Shown here in pieces: positions 27,350 through 35,690 of a stretch of 44,869 nucleotides of DNA. A program made the translations under genes and the position numbers. The stretch comes from Aldersonia kunmingensis (GTDB lineage: Bacteria; Actinomycetota; Actinomycetes; Mycobacteriales; Mycobacteriaceae). Below the pieces are notes generated by a model that searched no databases, was not told the DNA's origin, and saw nothing but the letters and a program-made list of their open reading frames with translations. Within the stretch, counting starts at the first letter, position 1; each line of letters starts with the position of its first letter. Location of the stretch: assembly GCF_001646865.1 (NCBI RefSeq), contig NZ_LRRB01000187.1, positions 1-44,869 on the forward strand, given 5' to 3'.

Positions 27350-28657
27350 TCAGCGCCGTTTGCGTGAGAGCGCCGCCGCGATCAACACGAGTACCAGGAC
27401 GAGCAGCGAGCCGACGAAAATGACGGCAAGGCGGGCGGCGTCGGCGTCACTGGACGAGCCGGTCGTGGCGTGGTCTTCGATCGAGTCCGCGGGCGGTGCG
27501 GCAAGGGTCGCCGCGGCCGACCCGTTCGTCGGCCAGGAGTCGGACTTCTTCTTCGCTGCACCGTCGCCGGTCTGGGTGGCGCTCAGGGTGCCGATCGACG
27601 CAGCTCGGGGGAGCGCGAACCCATAGTCGAGCAACCGGGCGCCCTGCTGCCACGGCCGGACGGGCAGCACTTCGGCGGCCATCAGCGTCACGCCGAGGCG
27701 GCGGCCGTCGCGTTCGGCACCGGCGACGAACGTGTGCCGGGCGTCATCGGTGAAACCGGTTTTCCCACCGAGCGCGCCGTCGTAGTTGTAGAGCAGCTGA
27801 TTGTCGTTCGCGATCGGGAACCCTGGGTGGTCCTTGTCGTCGGGGATGCGCGGGTCCGGCGGGAAGCCGGGGAAGTCGAACTGCTCGGTGTGTACGAGTT
27901 CGGCGAACGTCGGGATCCGCATGGCCTCGCGGTACAGCAGCGCGAGGTCGTAGGCCGAGCTGGACATGCCGGGGCCGTCGAGACCCGAGGGAGTCGCGGC
28001 TCTGGTGTCGCGCGCGCCGAGAGACGCGGCGACCTCGTTCATCTTCGCGACCGTCGCGGCGTCGCCGCCGAGCTGGGCGGCGATCGCATGTGCGGCGTCA
28101 TTGCCCGACGCCATCACCAGCGCATGCATCAGCTGACTGTTGGTGTACCGGCCACCCGGTCCGATCCCGACCCGCGTGCCCTCCACATCGGAGTCGGCGG
28201 TCGTGCCAACCACGGTCTTGTCGAGATCGAGTTCGCGCAACGCGACGATCGACAGCAGGATCTTGATCGTGCTCGCGGGCCGGTAACGGCCGTGCGGATC
28301 CTTGGCCGCGAGAACCTGCCCGGTGTCGAGATCGGACACCACCCACGACGTCGCCGAGATGTCGGCCGGCACGGGCGGCGAGCCCGCCGGGGTGAGCACA
28401 CCGCATCCCGCGAGGGTGTCGCCGCCGACAACATCGGTCGGAACGGCGAGCGGACCCGGAATCGGGTCTCCGGGCGCGGGGACCTCGGAGAGGTCGATCG
28501 CGGGGGCCGGCGCCTGCTTGAACGGGCAGGTATCGGTGTTCGGCGTGGTGAACGGCGGCGTCGTACTCGGTGATTCCGGCTGTGCCGCCGCGGGAGCGCA
28601 CCCCAGCCCGATCAGGGCTGCGGCCAGCATCACCGAACCGAATACACGCACACTCAT
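27350..28657 (-). CDS. dacB: D-alanyl-D-alanine carboxypeptidase (DacB-type PBP)
   Basis: A low-molecular-weight penicillin-binding protein that trims peptidoglycan stem peptides. From the ATG at 28655-28657 it has 435 residues with a signal peptide (VFGSVMLAAALIGLGCAPAAAQ). The active site has S129-T-I-K132, S184-G-N186 and K299-T-G301. A C-terminal membrane helix (about 410-430) followed by SRKRR anchors it outside the cell. An upstream in-frame start at 28696 would add 13 residues before the signal peptide and is less likely. Corresponds to Rv3330 dacB1. The type VII secretion toxin cassette lies directly upstream. Confidence 0.93.
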   Translation of the reverse strand: MSVRVFGSVMLAAALIGLGCAPAAAQPESPSTTPPFTTPNTDTCPFKQAPAPAIDLSEVPAPGDPIPGPLAVPTDVVGGDTLAGCGVLTPAGSPPVPADISATSWVVSDLDTGQVLAAKDPHGRYRPASTIKILLSIVALRELDLDKTVVGTTADSDVEGTRVGIGPGGRYTNSQLMHALVMASGNDAAHAIAAQLGGDAATVAKMNEVAASLGARDTRAATPSGLDGPGMSSSAYDLALLYREAMRIPTFAELVHTEQFDFPGFPPDPRIPDDKDHPGFPIANDNQLLYNYDGALGGKTGFTDDARHTFVAGAERDGRRLGVTLMAAEVLPVRPWQQGARLLDYGFALPRAASIGTLSATQTGDGAAKKKSDSWPTNGSAAATLAAPPADSIEDHATTGSSSDADAARLAVIFVGSLLVLVLVLIAAALSRKRR

Positions 28658-28786
28658 TGCGTGTGGAGCGTAGGTCACGCGCTCGGGCGTCACCAAAAGC
28701 CGCGCCGAACCTCACCGGTTGCCACGAACGCATGCTGCGTCACTGTGCCGTCCCGGTGTGGGGTGGCGTTCCGTTCCGCACCGGTC

Positions 28787-29200
28787 CTACTTCACCGGGA
28801 TCGGGTTGACGAACTCGACGATCTCGGTGCATGCCGATTGATCGATGTATCCGCTGGTCTCGAGCTTTCCCGTGCGGAACATCCCGGGCTGGTTGCATGC
28901 CCAGTCGCCCTTCTCGCCGATGTAGAAGACGTACAGCAGGTTGCGGTCGACATGGACGATGCTGAACGGCTCGTTCTGCCAGGTGCACATCGACTTGACG
29001 TAGACCAGCTCGTCGAGCGCGCTACGCGAAACGACGCGCGTGCCCGCGACCGTGGGAATGGCGGACGGCCCGAATCCCGGCGGGAGGCTCTCGCCCCCGT
29101 ACGCGCGGAGGACGACACTGAGCCCGGACGTTGTGGCGTGGAACTGGCGGCCTTCGAAGGTGGCGTAGAACCCGGACGCGCGGGGGCGCTCAATGGTCAA
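28787..29200 (-). CDS. Putative immunity protein B (paralogue of the one at 29887-30348)
   Basis: A 137-residue protein from a TTG start that overlaps the orphan toxin-tail gene by 11 bases. It opens with RPRASGFYATFEGRQFHA, matching RPRISGLYATWRGTEYYA of the 153-residue protein upstream. The two also share the order of a Pro-Gly-Phe turn, a VKSMC/LESIC segment and a Y/F-rich strand (LLYVFYIGE / IAYLNYRGE). Unlike the other copies it lacks the acidic LTDLEE tail. The pairing with a toxin tail directly upstream supports an immunity role. No known family was recognised. Confidence 0.65.
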   Translation of the reverse strand: MTIERPRASGFYATFEGRQFHATTSGLSVVLRAYGGESLPPGFGPSAIPTVAGTRVVSRSALDELVYVKSMCTWQNEPFSIVHVDRNLLYVFYIGEKGDWACNQPGMFRTGKLETSGYIDQSACTEIVEFVNPIPVK

Positions 29201-29708
29201 AGCCGGCCACCCCCACCCATTCCTTGCTCGCGGTCAGGACCGCAGCGAGTCGTTCACCATCGGTGGGCGGGACGTACCAGAGTTCGGCGAGGGGATCGAG
29301 CACACCGTCGACCATCCAGAACTCGGGAATGGTGAACTCGGCCGTGCCGGTGAAGCCGTTGCCGGTGTAGGGCGGCCCGTAGCCGAGGTCGGCGCCGCCA
29401 TCCCGGCCCATGCTGCGCGCCATCGGCTTGTCCGTGGAGAACACGCTCGCGACCGAATCGGTGGTGAAGCGCACCGCGTAGACCGGATCGCTCGGACCGA
29501 AAGGCGATCCCGGGTAATCCATGCGCAGCACCCGAAGCAACGCTTCCGACCCGCGCAGGTGCGCGGTGTGCTTGGCCATCGTCACGAAACCCTGCACTAC
29601 ATCGGGCAGCCCGCCGTAGTAGGGCGAGACGGCGTTGGCGCGAAGTTGGTCGCCCTCGGCGATGCAAAGCACCTGCTGCCAAACGGGTTTCCCGGGTGGG
29701 GCGGTCAT
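29190..29708 (-). CDS. Orphan toxin C-terminal domain (polymorphic toxin tail)
   Basis: A 172-residue protein whose last ~100 residues align with the C-terminus of the 747-residue toxin: PFGPSDPVYAVRFTTDS versus PFAPEKPAFAMRFTLDS, YTGNGFTG versus FTDTGFTA, IPEFW versus VPEYF, and AAVLTASKEWVGV versus IAVLSNGMRWTKV. It lacks a secretion partner region and linker, as in orphan tail modules that recombine onto full-length polymorphic toxins. It overlaps a remnant immunity ORF (ATGA) before it and an immunity paralogue after it. The biochemical activity is unknown. Confidence 0.65.
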   Translation of the reverse strand: MTAPPGKPVWQQVLCIAEGDQLRANAVSPYYGGLPDVVQGFVTMAKHTAHLRGSEALLRVLRMDYPGSPFGPSDPVYAVRFTTDSVASVFSTDKPMARSMGRDGGADLGYGPPYTGNGFTGTAEFTIPEFWMVDGVLDPLAELWYVPPTDGERLAAVLTASKEWVGVAGFDH

Positions 29709-29800
29709 CGTTGGTCCTGTTCTCGGAGGGCCACGTCGGTCTCGTTCTCCTCGTAATCGGTGTCTGGGCGAGCGGAGCCTAGCGGCAGTTGGTGAACATT
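29705..29800 (-). pseudogene. C-terminal remnant of an immunity gene
   Basis: The frame ending at TGA 29705-29707 reads TDYEENETDVALREQDQR. This matches the tails LTDLEEVKTELPLPDQDSR and LTDFEEVETEMPLPGQDSQ of the other immunity copies. No start or N-terminal part survives; upstream the frame hits a stop at about 29801. The stop overlaps the orphan-tail start (ATGA). The remainder of the gap up to 29886 shows nothing else. Confidence 0.5.
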
Positions 29801-29886
29801 TCAGGTCGAGTCATTCCCGGCCGGGAAGGGGGCGATCGGTCTCGACCTAGGCGATTCGCCGTGGTCGATCCGGCGGTCTTCCGTCG

Positions 29887-30348
29887 TCAACGCGAGTCCT
29901 GGTCGGGGAGCGGGAGTTCGGTCTTGACTTCTTCGAGGTCGGTGAGTTCCGCCAGGGGCGCTTCGCCCTGGACCTCGTACTTGTCGGTCTGCTCCATATT
30001 GGGCCAGAGTGCGACGCGGACGAGGCTCTCCCCTCGGTAGTTGAGGTACGCGATGTCGCCGACGATGTTCGTGATCTCGAACGATTCGGCGCGGTACTTG
30101 CAGATGGATTCCAGCCGAATCAGCTTGTCGATCTCGTTGCCGGGCACCCTGAGTTGGCCCGCGAAGAAGCTCAAAACCGAAGTCTTGAATCCAGCCGGCA
30201 ATGGCGTCTCGCGCGTGTAGATGTACAGGTTGTCGCGCACGAACCGCGCGTAGTACTCAGTGCCGCGCCACGTTGCGTACAGTCCGCTGATGCGCGGCCG
30301 CCTCGCGTCCGGTGCGTCGCCCTCGATGCTCGTTCCGTCGGTGGTCAT
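29887..30348 (-). CDS. Putative immunity protein A for the type VII secretion toxin
   Basis: A 153-residue soluble protein without signal peptide: RRPRISGLYATWRGTEYYA, ETPLPAGFKTSVLSFFAG, LIRLESICKYRAESFEI, IAYLNYRGESLVRVALW, and an acidic tail LAELTDLEEVKTELPLPD. Its ATG overlaps the stop of a 35-codon immunity remnant that itself overlaps the toxin stop. The paralogue at 28787-29200 sits next to a homologous toxin tail. This repeated pairing is the main evidence for an immunity role. Fold and target site are unknown. Confidence 0.65.
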   Translation of the reverse strand: MTTDGTSIEGDAPDARRPRISGLYATWRGTEYYARFVRDNLYIYTRETPLPAGFKTSVLSFFAGQLRVPGNEIDKLIRLESICKYRAESFEITNIVGDIAYLNYRGESLVRVALWPNMEQTDKYEVQGEAPLAELTDLEEVKTELPLPDQDSR

Positions 30349-30452
30349 TGCGAGTCCTGTCCGGGTAGCGGCATTTCGGTCTCAACTTCCTCGAAGTCGG
30401 TGAGTTGGCAAGTGTCATAGATTCCGCTCATCCGCGGGAGTCGCTCAGTCAA
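30345..30452 (-). pseudogene. Internally deleted immunity gene (35 codons)
   Basis: A TTG start overlaps the toxin stop (TTGA), and the product begins MTERLPRMSGIYDT then continues CQLTDFEEVETEMPLP to GQDSQ. The first part equals the start of immunity proteins A and B (RPRISGLYATW, MTIERPRASGFYATF), and the second equals the C-terminal tail of A. About 100 middle codons are missing without a frameshift. Its stop overlaps the ATG of the intact immunity gene (ATGA), so it may still couple translation from toxin to immunity. Confidence 0.65.
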
Positions 30453-32692
30453 CTTGTCACCTTGGTCCATCTCATCCCGTTGGAAAGGACTGCGATCATT
30501 CTTTCGGTTCCATCGGGGTTGATCTGGTACATCTCGGGACCCTTGTTCATCGCAGCCGCTTCACTGAGGAAGTATTCGGGAACTGCGTGCCGCTCGCTCG
30601 CGGTGAATCCGGTATCGGTGAACGGATAGCCGTATTCGGGATCGAAACTTGGGCCGTGACCGGACATCGTTGACAGGTGGCCGTCCGGAGCGTCCAAGTC
30701 GTCGTGGCTGTCGAGTGTGAAGCGCATCGCAAAGGCAGGTTTCTCGGGAGCAAAGGGCTCCTGGACGGGCAGCGGCTGAACGTCGTCCCGCGTGAGGCCG
30801 CGCTCGGCGAGCCAGGCGTCGGCCGCTTCGAACCGAGACGGCTCGGCTTCCAACTGTTCTCGTGAAAACGAGATTTCGTGCTCGGTGCCGTCCTCGAGTG
30901 TGACGAACTGTGCTTCTGGCGCCGAATCATCCGGCAGGACGCCCGGCCCTGCCGGTCCATCCGGTGGCGCGCCGTTCCCGTTCGTGTGCCGAAGCGTGTC
31001 CGCAACCGAGACAACCGCGGCGTCCGGTGCGGTGTGCAGGTTGCGAATAACCGGTGTCTCGGGCGCGCGGGCCGGTGTAGGGCGCTGATCCGCCGGGGCC
31101 TCCGGTGCCCGGACGATCTCGGGCCGGGCGGTCGGAGTCGCGGGCGGCTGTGGTGCCACCGAAGTGTGGGGTGCCGCCGATGTGTGCGGGGATGCCGGCC
31201 CGTGTGGTGTGGCAATCGACTGTGCGGCGGAACCGACGCTCGGCGCAGCGGTGGGCGCGCTTGTCGCGGGACTATTCACAACCGCGCTCGGTGCAGCAGG
31301 AGACTGTGTGGCGCTCAGGCTGATTGGGGCGCTCGGCGAAGGCGCTGCCGGTGTGGTGGCGGCGGGCGATGCGGCTGGTGCCGATGTCGCCGGTCCGATT
31401 GTCCCTGCCTCCGGAGTGGTTGGCGTGGTCGCAGCGACGGGGGAGGGCGCGGTGGATACCGAACTCGCGTGTGTCGAAGCGGGATCCGCACTGGACGTGA
31501 CCTGCGTGCCAGGCTGTGTCACCACCTCGGTGGGATTGGTGTGCACCGGTTCCGAATGCGGTGCGGCCGTTACGGGCTCGGGTGATGCCGCCGATGCCGT
31601 GTCCTGGGTTCCCGGTTGCGAGTGCGGTTCACTGCCGGCCGGCTCGGACGCCACCGAGCCAGGCGGCTCCGATCCTGGTTGCGTCGATGCCCGAGCCGAA
31701 TCGGGATCGGGTGCAGCATTATTCGCGTGCTCGGGCGGCACGTCCGGAGCTGACGGCGTGGTCGACGCGGCTGTCGAATCCGTGTCGATATGCGGCGCAG
31801 CGTGCGTACCGCCGTCCTTCATCCCACTGATGCCGCCACCGATCGCCCCGGATGTCACGGTCTCCCAGGTGACCTCGTCTCCGGACGCCGCAGTGGAGGC
31901 AACGGACCCGGCAGCACCGGCCGCTGCCTCGACCCCGGTAGTGGTCGCGAGTTTGCCCAGGGGAGTGGCGGCATCGGGCAGCGCGCCGCCGAGCCCGCTG
32001 CTCACTCCGCTGGAAACGACCTCGTCGACCGCGCCGGACAACGCCGATCTTCCGATCGAACCGACGTTGATGTCGTTGCGCCTGCCGGTCAGCCATTGTC
32101 CACCCTGGATGGCGGCGTCGAGCCCACCCTGCGTGGCCGCGCCGATCAGTGCGTGCTTCGCTGCAGCGAACGCCAACTGCTTCGCAGCCGCGACGGTGAG
32201 CTGCGACAGCAGTTTCTGCACGAGCTGGCGAATGATCATCCGCACTGTGACCTGGGTGGCCGCCTGAGCCGCGACCGCCGCGCCCGAGCTTGCGCCAAGC
32301 GTCACCACGAGGGTCGCCGCTGCCGCAGCGAGTTCCGCGGCCAGGATGACAAGCGCGGCAATGATCATGAGCTTGGCGTGCTCGATGTCGGTGGCGCCCT
32401 CGTCGAGTGTGTCGGCGAGATGCTCGCAGAACTCGACGAGATCGCCGAGTGCGCCGTCGCCACCGATCATGTCCCATAACGCATCCATGGCGTCGTGCGT
32501 GTCGCCGTCGATCGCGGCGAGCGCCTTCGCCATGGCCTCGGTGCCCTCGGTGTCGAGCTGGTTGAGCGTGGCGGCCGTGGTCGTCCAGCTGTCGGCGAGC
32601 CGTCGCATCGCAGTCTCGTCGCCGTCCGGCCAGTCGGAGTCGACGGCGATCGAGGAGACGGACCGGAGCCATCCGGGAATCTCTATGCCCAT
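30449..32692 (-). CDS. Type VII secretion polymorphic toxin, CpnT-like architecture
   Basis: A 747-residue protein. The N-terminal ~300 residues form an alpha-helical WXG100-like/channel-type region (MGIEIPGWLR, SDWPDGDETAMRRLADSW, hydrophobic 106-145, then Ala-rich helices and Gly/Ser segments). A ~280-residue Ala/Pro/Ser/Thr linker follows. The C-terminal domain (about 610-747) is the putative toxin: ISFSREQLEAEPSRF, KPAFAMRFTLDS, YPFTDTGFTASE and AVLSNGMRWTKV. The plan of small EspC-like partner, helical secretion domain, proline-rich linker and variable tail is that of CpnT and other ESX effectors. The tail is not the TNT NAD-glycohydrolase as far as I can see. The start overlaps the partner's stop by one base. 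Confidence 0.75.
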   Translation of the reverse strand: MGIEIPGWLRSVSSIAVDSDWPDGDETAMRRLADSWTTTAATLNQLDTEGTEAMAKALAAIDGDTHDAMDALWDMIGGDGALGDLVEFCEHLADTLDEGATDIEHAKLMIIAALVILAAELAAAAATLVVTLGASSGAAVAAQAATQVTVRMIIRQLVQKLLSQLTVAAAKQLAFAAAKHALIGAATQGGLDAAIQGGQWLTGRRNDINVGSIGRSALSGAVDEVVSSGVSSGLGGALPDAATPLGKLATTTGVEAAAGAAGSVASTAASGDEVTWETVTSGAIGGGISGMKDGGTHAAPHIDTDSTAASTTPSAPDVPPEHANNAAPDPDSARASTQPGSEPPGSVASEPAGSEPHSQPGTQDTASAASPEPVTAAPHSEPVHTNPTEVVTQPGTQVTSSADPASTHASSVSTAPSPVAATTPTTPEAGTIGPATSAPAASPAATTPAAPSPSAPISLSATQSPAAPSAVVNSPATSAPTAAPSVGSAAQSIATPHGPASPHTSAAPHTSVAPQPPATPTARPEIVRAPEAPADQRPTPARAPETPVIRNLHTAPDAAVVSVADTLRHTNGNGAPPDGPAGPGVLPDDSAPEAQFVTLEDGTEHEISFSREQLEAEPSRFEAADAWLAERGLTRDDVQPLPVQEPFAPEKPAFAMRFTLDSHDDLDAPDGHLSTMSGHGPSFDPEYGYPFTDTGFTASERHAVPEYFLSEAAAMNKGPEMYQINPDGTERMIAVLSNGMRWTKVTS

Positions 32693-33006
32693 CAGCCGAT
32701 TCCGTCGAGATTGACGGCGGTACGGGAGTCGGTTGCGTCGTAGTTGTCGGCGGTCGTGACCAGGCGCTGACGGATCGAGTCCAGCACGGTCACCAGTGAG
32801 GCGATGGCGTCCACTGTTGGCGAGACATCGTCCGCATAACCCTTCGCGAACGATTCGCCGGACTCATCCGCGCCCCAGCATTCCCCCTCGGCGGAGAGCG
32901 CGGAAGCCAGTGTCTGCCGGGCGGATTCGACAGCGTCGGATAGCTCCGCGAACCGGGGCGCGACAGCGCGCAGCGCGTCCGGCTCGACCCGAACCTGCTC
33001 GCTCAT
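32692..33006 (-). CDS. EspC/WXG100-like type VII secretion partner
   Basis: A 104-residue helical hairpin protein from the ATG at 33004-33006 (GGGGGGA ribosome site). The turn is ECWGADESGESFAKGY with Trp44-Gly45, and the C-terminal helix carries the type VII signal YxxxD (Tyr89-DAT-Asp93). This is the EspC-like pattern of proteins secreted as partners of ESX effectors. It is translated just before the toxin. No ESX core genes are in the window, so export would rely on a locus elsewhere. Confidence 0.8.
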   Translation of the reverse strand: MSEQVRVEPDALRAVAPRFAELSDAVESARQTLASALSAEGECWGADESGESFAKGYADDVSPTVDAIASLVTVLDSIRQRLVTTADNYDATDSRTAVNLDGIG

Positions 33007-33085
33007 CGTTCCCCCCGATCGCCTCGCGATGTCCCCCATAAATAGGACTCATCGCGAATGCGATCGGTTCCGCGCAAACGAGAAA

Positions 33086-33121
33086 CGGGGCGCAGCCGGC
33101 TCGACAGCCGACTGCGCCCCG
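33086..33121 (-). terminator. Terminator of the sdhCDAB operon
   Basis: CGGGGCGCAG-C-CGGCT pairs with AGCCG-A-CTGCGCCCCG around CGAC: 15 pairs with one mismatch. It starts 23 bases beyond the sdhB stop and is followed on the minus strand by TTTCTCGTTT. Confidence 0.8.
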
Positions 33122-33144
33122 ATCAGAGCTCAGGCGTGAAAACC

Positions 33145-33924
33145 CTAGCGCGCGAACAACAGCGCGCGCTTGACCTCTTGGATCGCCTTGGTCACCTCGA
33201 TGCCACGCGGGCAGGCATCGGTGCAGTTGAAGGTGGTGCGGCAGCGCCACACACCCTCGACGTCGTTGAGGATGTCGAGACGCTCGGAGGCGGCCTCGTC
33301 ACGGCTGTCGAAGATGAAGCGGTGCGCGTTGACGATGGCGGCAGGACCGAAGTAGCTGCCGTCGTTCCAGTACACCGGGCACGAGGTGGTGCAGCAGGCG
33401 CACAGGATGCACTTGGTGGTGTCGTCGAAACGGGCGCGGTCGGCCTGCGACTGGATCCGCTCGCGGGTCGGCGTGTTACCCGTGGTGATCAGGTAAGGCT
33501 TCACCGCACGGAACGCGTCGAAGAACGGCTCCATGTTGACGACCAGGTCCTTTTCGACCGGGAGGCCACGGATCGGCTCAACCGTGATGGTGAGCGACTT
33601 GCCGTCCTTGGACAGCATGTCGCGCATCAGCACCTTGCACGCGAGCCGGTTGACGCCGTTGATCCGCATCGCGTCGGACCCGCACACGCCGTGCGCGCAG
33701 GAACGACGGAAAGTGAGCGTGCCGTCGAGGTAGGACTTCACGTAGATCAGCAGGTTCAGCAGCCGGTCGGTCGGCAGGCAGGGGACCTGGAAGCTGTCCC
33801 AGTGCGCGCCGAGTTCGTCCTCCGGGTTGAACCGCGCGATCTTCATCGTGATCATGACCGAGCCCTCGGGCACCGGTGGCGGCGTGGTACCCGTGCTCTG
33901 CGGCTTTTCGATAGAGGTCGTCAT
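33145..33924 (-). CDS. sdhB: Succinate dehydrogenase iron-sulfur subunit
   Basis: Carries electrons from FAD to quinone in complex II. The 259-residue protein has the plant-type [2Fe-2S] cysteines in RRSCAHGVCGSDAM with a later LAC, the [4Fe-4S] set in CILCACCTTSCPVYW, and the third cluster in CRTTFNCTDACPRGIEV. It overlaps sdhA by one base (TGATG) and is the last gene of the operon. Confidence 0.97.
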   Translation of the reverse strand: MTTSIEKPQSTGTTPPPVPEGSVMITMKIARFNPEDELGAHWDSFQVPCLPTDRLLNLLIYVKSYLDGTLTFRRSCAHGVCGSDAMRINGVNRLACKVLMRDMLSKDGKSLTITVEPIRGLPVEKDLVVNMEPFFDAFRAVKPYLITTGNTPTRERIQSQADRARFDDTTKCILCACCTTSCPVYWNDGSYFGPAAIVNAHRFIFDSRDEAASERLDILNDVEGVWRCRTTFNCTDACPRGIEVTKAIQEVKRALLFAR

Positions 33925-35675
33925 CAGTACTTGCGCTCCATCGGCTCGTAGCGGGTCTGCACCACCGGCTTGTAGTCGAGGCGAATGTCCGCGATCAGCG
34001 CGTCACTCTCCTTGTACGCCATGGTGTGTCGCATGTAGTTGACGTCGTCGCGGTCCGGGTAGTCCTCGCGCGCGTGGCCGCCACGCGATTCCTTGCGGTT
34101 GAGCGCGCCGACCACGGTGACCTCGGCGAGCTCGAGCAGGAACGCAAGCTCTACGGCCTCGAGCAGGTCGCTGTTGTAGCGCTTGCCCTTGTCCTGCACC
34201 GTGATTCGGTCGTAACGCTCCTTGAGCGCCTGAATGTCGGCGAGCGCCTGCTTGAGCGTGTCCTCGGTGCGGAACACCGAAGCGTTGTTGTCCATCGAAC
34301 GCTGCAGTTCGGTGCGGATGTCCGCGACGCGCTCGTGGCCGTTGCCGTCGAGGATCTTGTCCAGCCAGCCCTCGACGGTCGAGGTCGACTCCTCGGGCAC
34401 CTCGACGTGGTCGTGGCGGAGCGCGTACTCGGCGGCGGCGATGCCCGCACGACGGCCGAAGACGTTGATGTCCAGCAGCGAGTTGGTGCCGAGGCGGTTC
34501 GCGCCGTGCACCGACACGCAGGCGCACTCGCCGGCGGCGTACAGGCCGTGCACGATCTCGTCGTTGTTGCGCAGCACCTCGCCGTTGATCCGGGTCGGGA
34601 TGCCGCCCATCACGTAGTGGCAGGTCGGGAACACCGGGACGAGCTCGGTCACCGGGTCCACACCGAGGTAGGTGCGGGCGAACTCGGTGATGTCTGGGAG
34701 CTTCTCCTCGAGGACGTCCTCACCGAGGTGCGTGACGTCGATGTAGACGTAGTCCTTGTTCGGACCGGCGCCGCGGCCTTCGAGCACCTCGAGCACCATG
34801 GAGCGGGCGACGATGTCACGCGGCGCGAGGTCCTTGATAGTGGGGGCGTAGCGCTCCATGAAGCGCTCGCCATCGGCGTTGCGCAGGATGCCGCCCTCGC
34901 CGCGGACCGCCTCGGAGATGAGGATGCCCAGACCGGCAAGACCTGTCGGATGGAACTGGTGGAATTCCATGTCCTCGAGCGGCAGGCCCTTGCGGAAGAT
35001 GATGCCCATGCCGTCGCCGGTCAGGGTGTGCGCGTTCGAGGTTGTCTTGTACATGCGTCCGGAACCACCGGTCGCGAAGACGATGCTCTTGGCCTCGAAG
35101 ATGTGCAGTTCGCCGGTCGCGAGCTCGTAGGCGATGACGCCGGTCGCGGTCAGGCCGCGTTCGGTCTCGGTCATCACGATGTCGAGCGCGTAGAACTCGT
35201 TGTAGAACTCCACGTCGTGCTTGACGCAGTTTTGGTACAGCGTCTGCAGGATCATGTGGCCGGTGCGGTCCGCGGCGTAACACGCACGGCGGACGGGCGC
35301 CTTGCCGTGGTCACGGGTGTGGCCACCGAAACGACGCTGGTCGATCTTGCCCTCGGGGGTCCGGTTGAACGGCAGACCCATCTTCTCGAGGTCGAGGACC
35401 GCGTCGATGGCCTCCTTGGCCATGATTTCGACGGCGTCCTGGTCGGCGAGGTAGTCGCCGCCCTTGACGGTGTCGAAGGTGTGCCACTCCCAGTTGTCTT
35501 CCTCGACGTTCGCCAGCGCGGCGCACATGCCGCCCTGGGCCGCGCCGGTGTGGCTGCGGGTCGGGTAGAGCTTGGTCAGCACCGCCGTCCGGGCGCGTGG
35601 GCCGGCTTCGATCGCCGCCCGCATGCCCGCGCCGCCGGCGCCGACGATGACGACGTCATACCGATGTTGCTGCAT
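33924..35675 (-). CDS. sdhA: Succinate dehydrogenase flavoprotein subunit
   Basis: Oxidises succinate to fumarate. The 583-residue protein has the FAD dinucleotide motif VGAGGAGMRAA (from residue 11), the flavin-attaching His42 in TRSHTGAAQGG, and the active-site stretch RRFGGHTRDHGKAPVRRACY. GRMYKTTSNAHTLTGDG, MEFHQFHPTGL and HGANRLGTNSLLD are typical. It lies 15 bases after sdhD in the sdhC-D-A-B order. Confidence 0.98.
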   Translation of the reverse strand: MQQHRYDVVIVGAGGAGMRAAIEAGPRARTAVLTKLYPTRSHTGAAQGGMCAALANVEEDNWEWHTFDTVKGGDYLADQDAVEIMAKEAIDAVLDLEKMGLPFNRTPEGKIDQRRFGGHTRDHGKAPVRRACYAADRTGHMILQTLYQNCVKHDVEFYNEFYALDIVMTETERGLTATGVIAYELATGELHIFEAKSIVFATGGSGRMYKTTSNAHTLTGDGMGIIFRKGLPLEDMEFHQFHPTGLAGLGILISEAVRGEGGILRNADGERFMERYAPTIKDLAPRDIVARSMVLEVLEGRGAGPNKDYVYIDVTHLGEDVLEEKLPDITEFARTYLGVDPVTELVPVFPTCHYVMGGIPTRINGEVLRNNDEIVHGLYAAGECACVSVHGANRLGTNSLLDINVFGRRAGIAAAEYALRHDHVEVPEESTSTVEGWLDKILDGNGHERVADIRTELQRSMDNNASVFRTEDTLKQALADIQALKERYDRITVQDKGKRYNSDLLEAVELAFLLELAEVTVVGALNRKESRGGHAREDYPDRDDVNYMRHTMAYKESDALIADIRLDYKPVVQTRYEPMERKY

Positions 35676-35690
35676 TTGAGCTGTGCTCCC

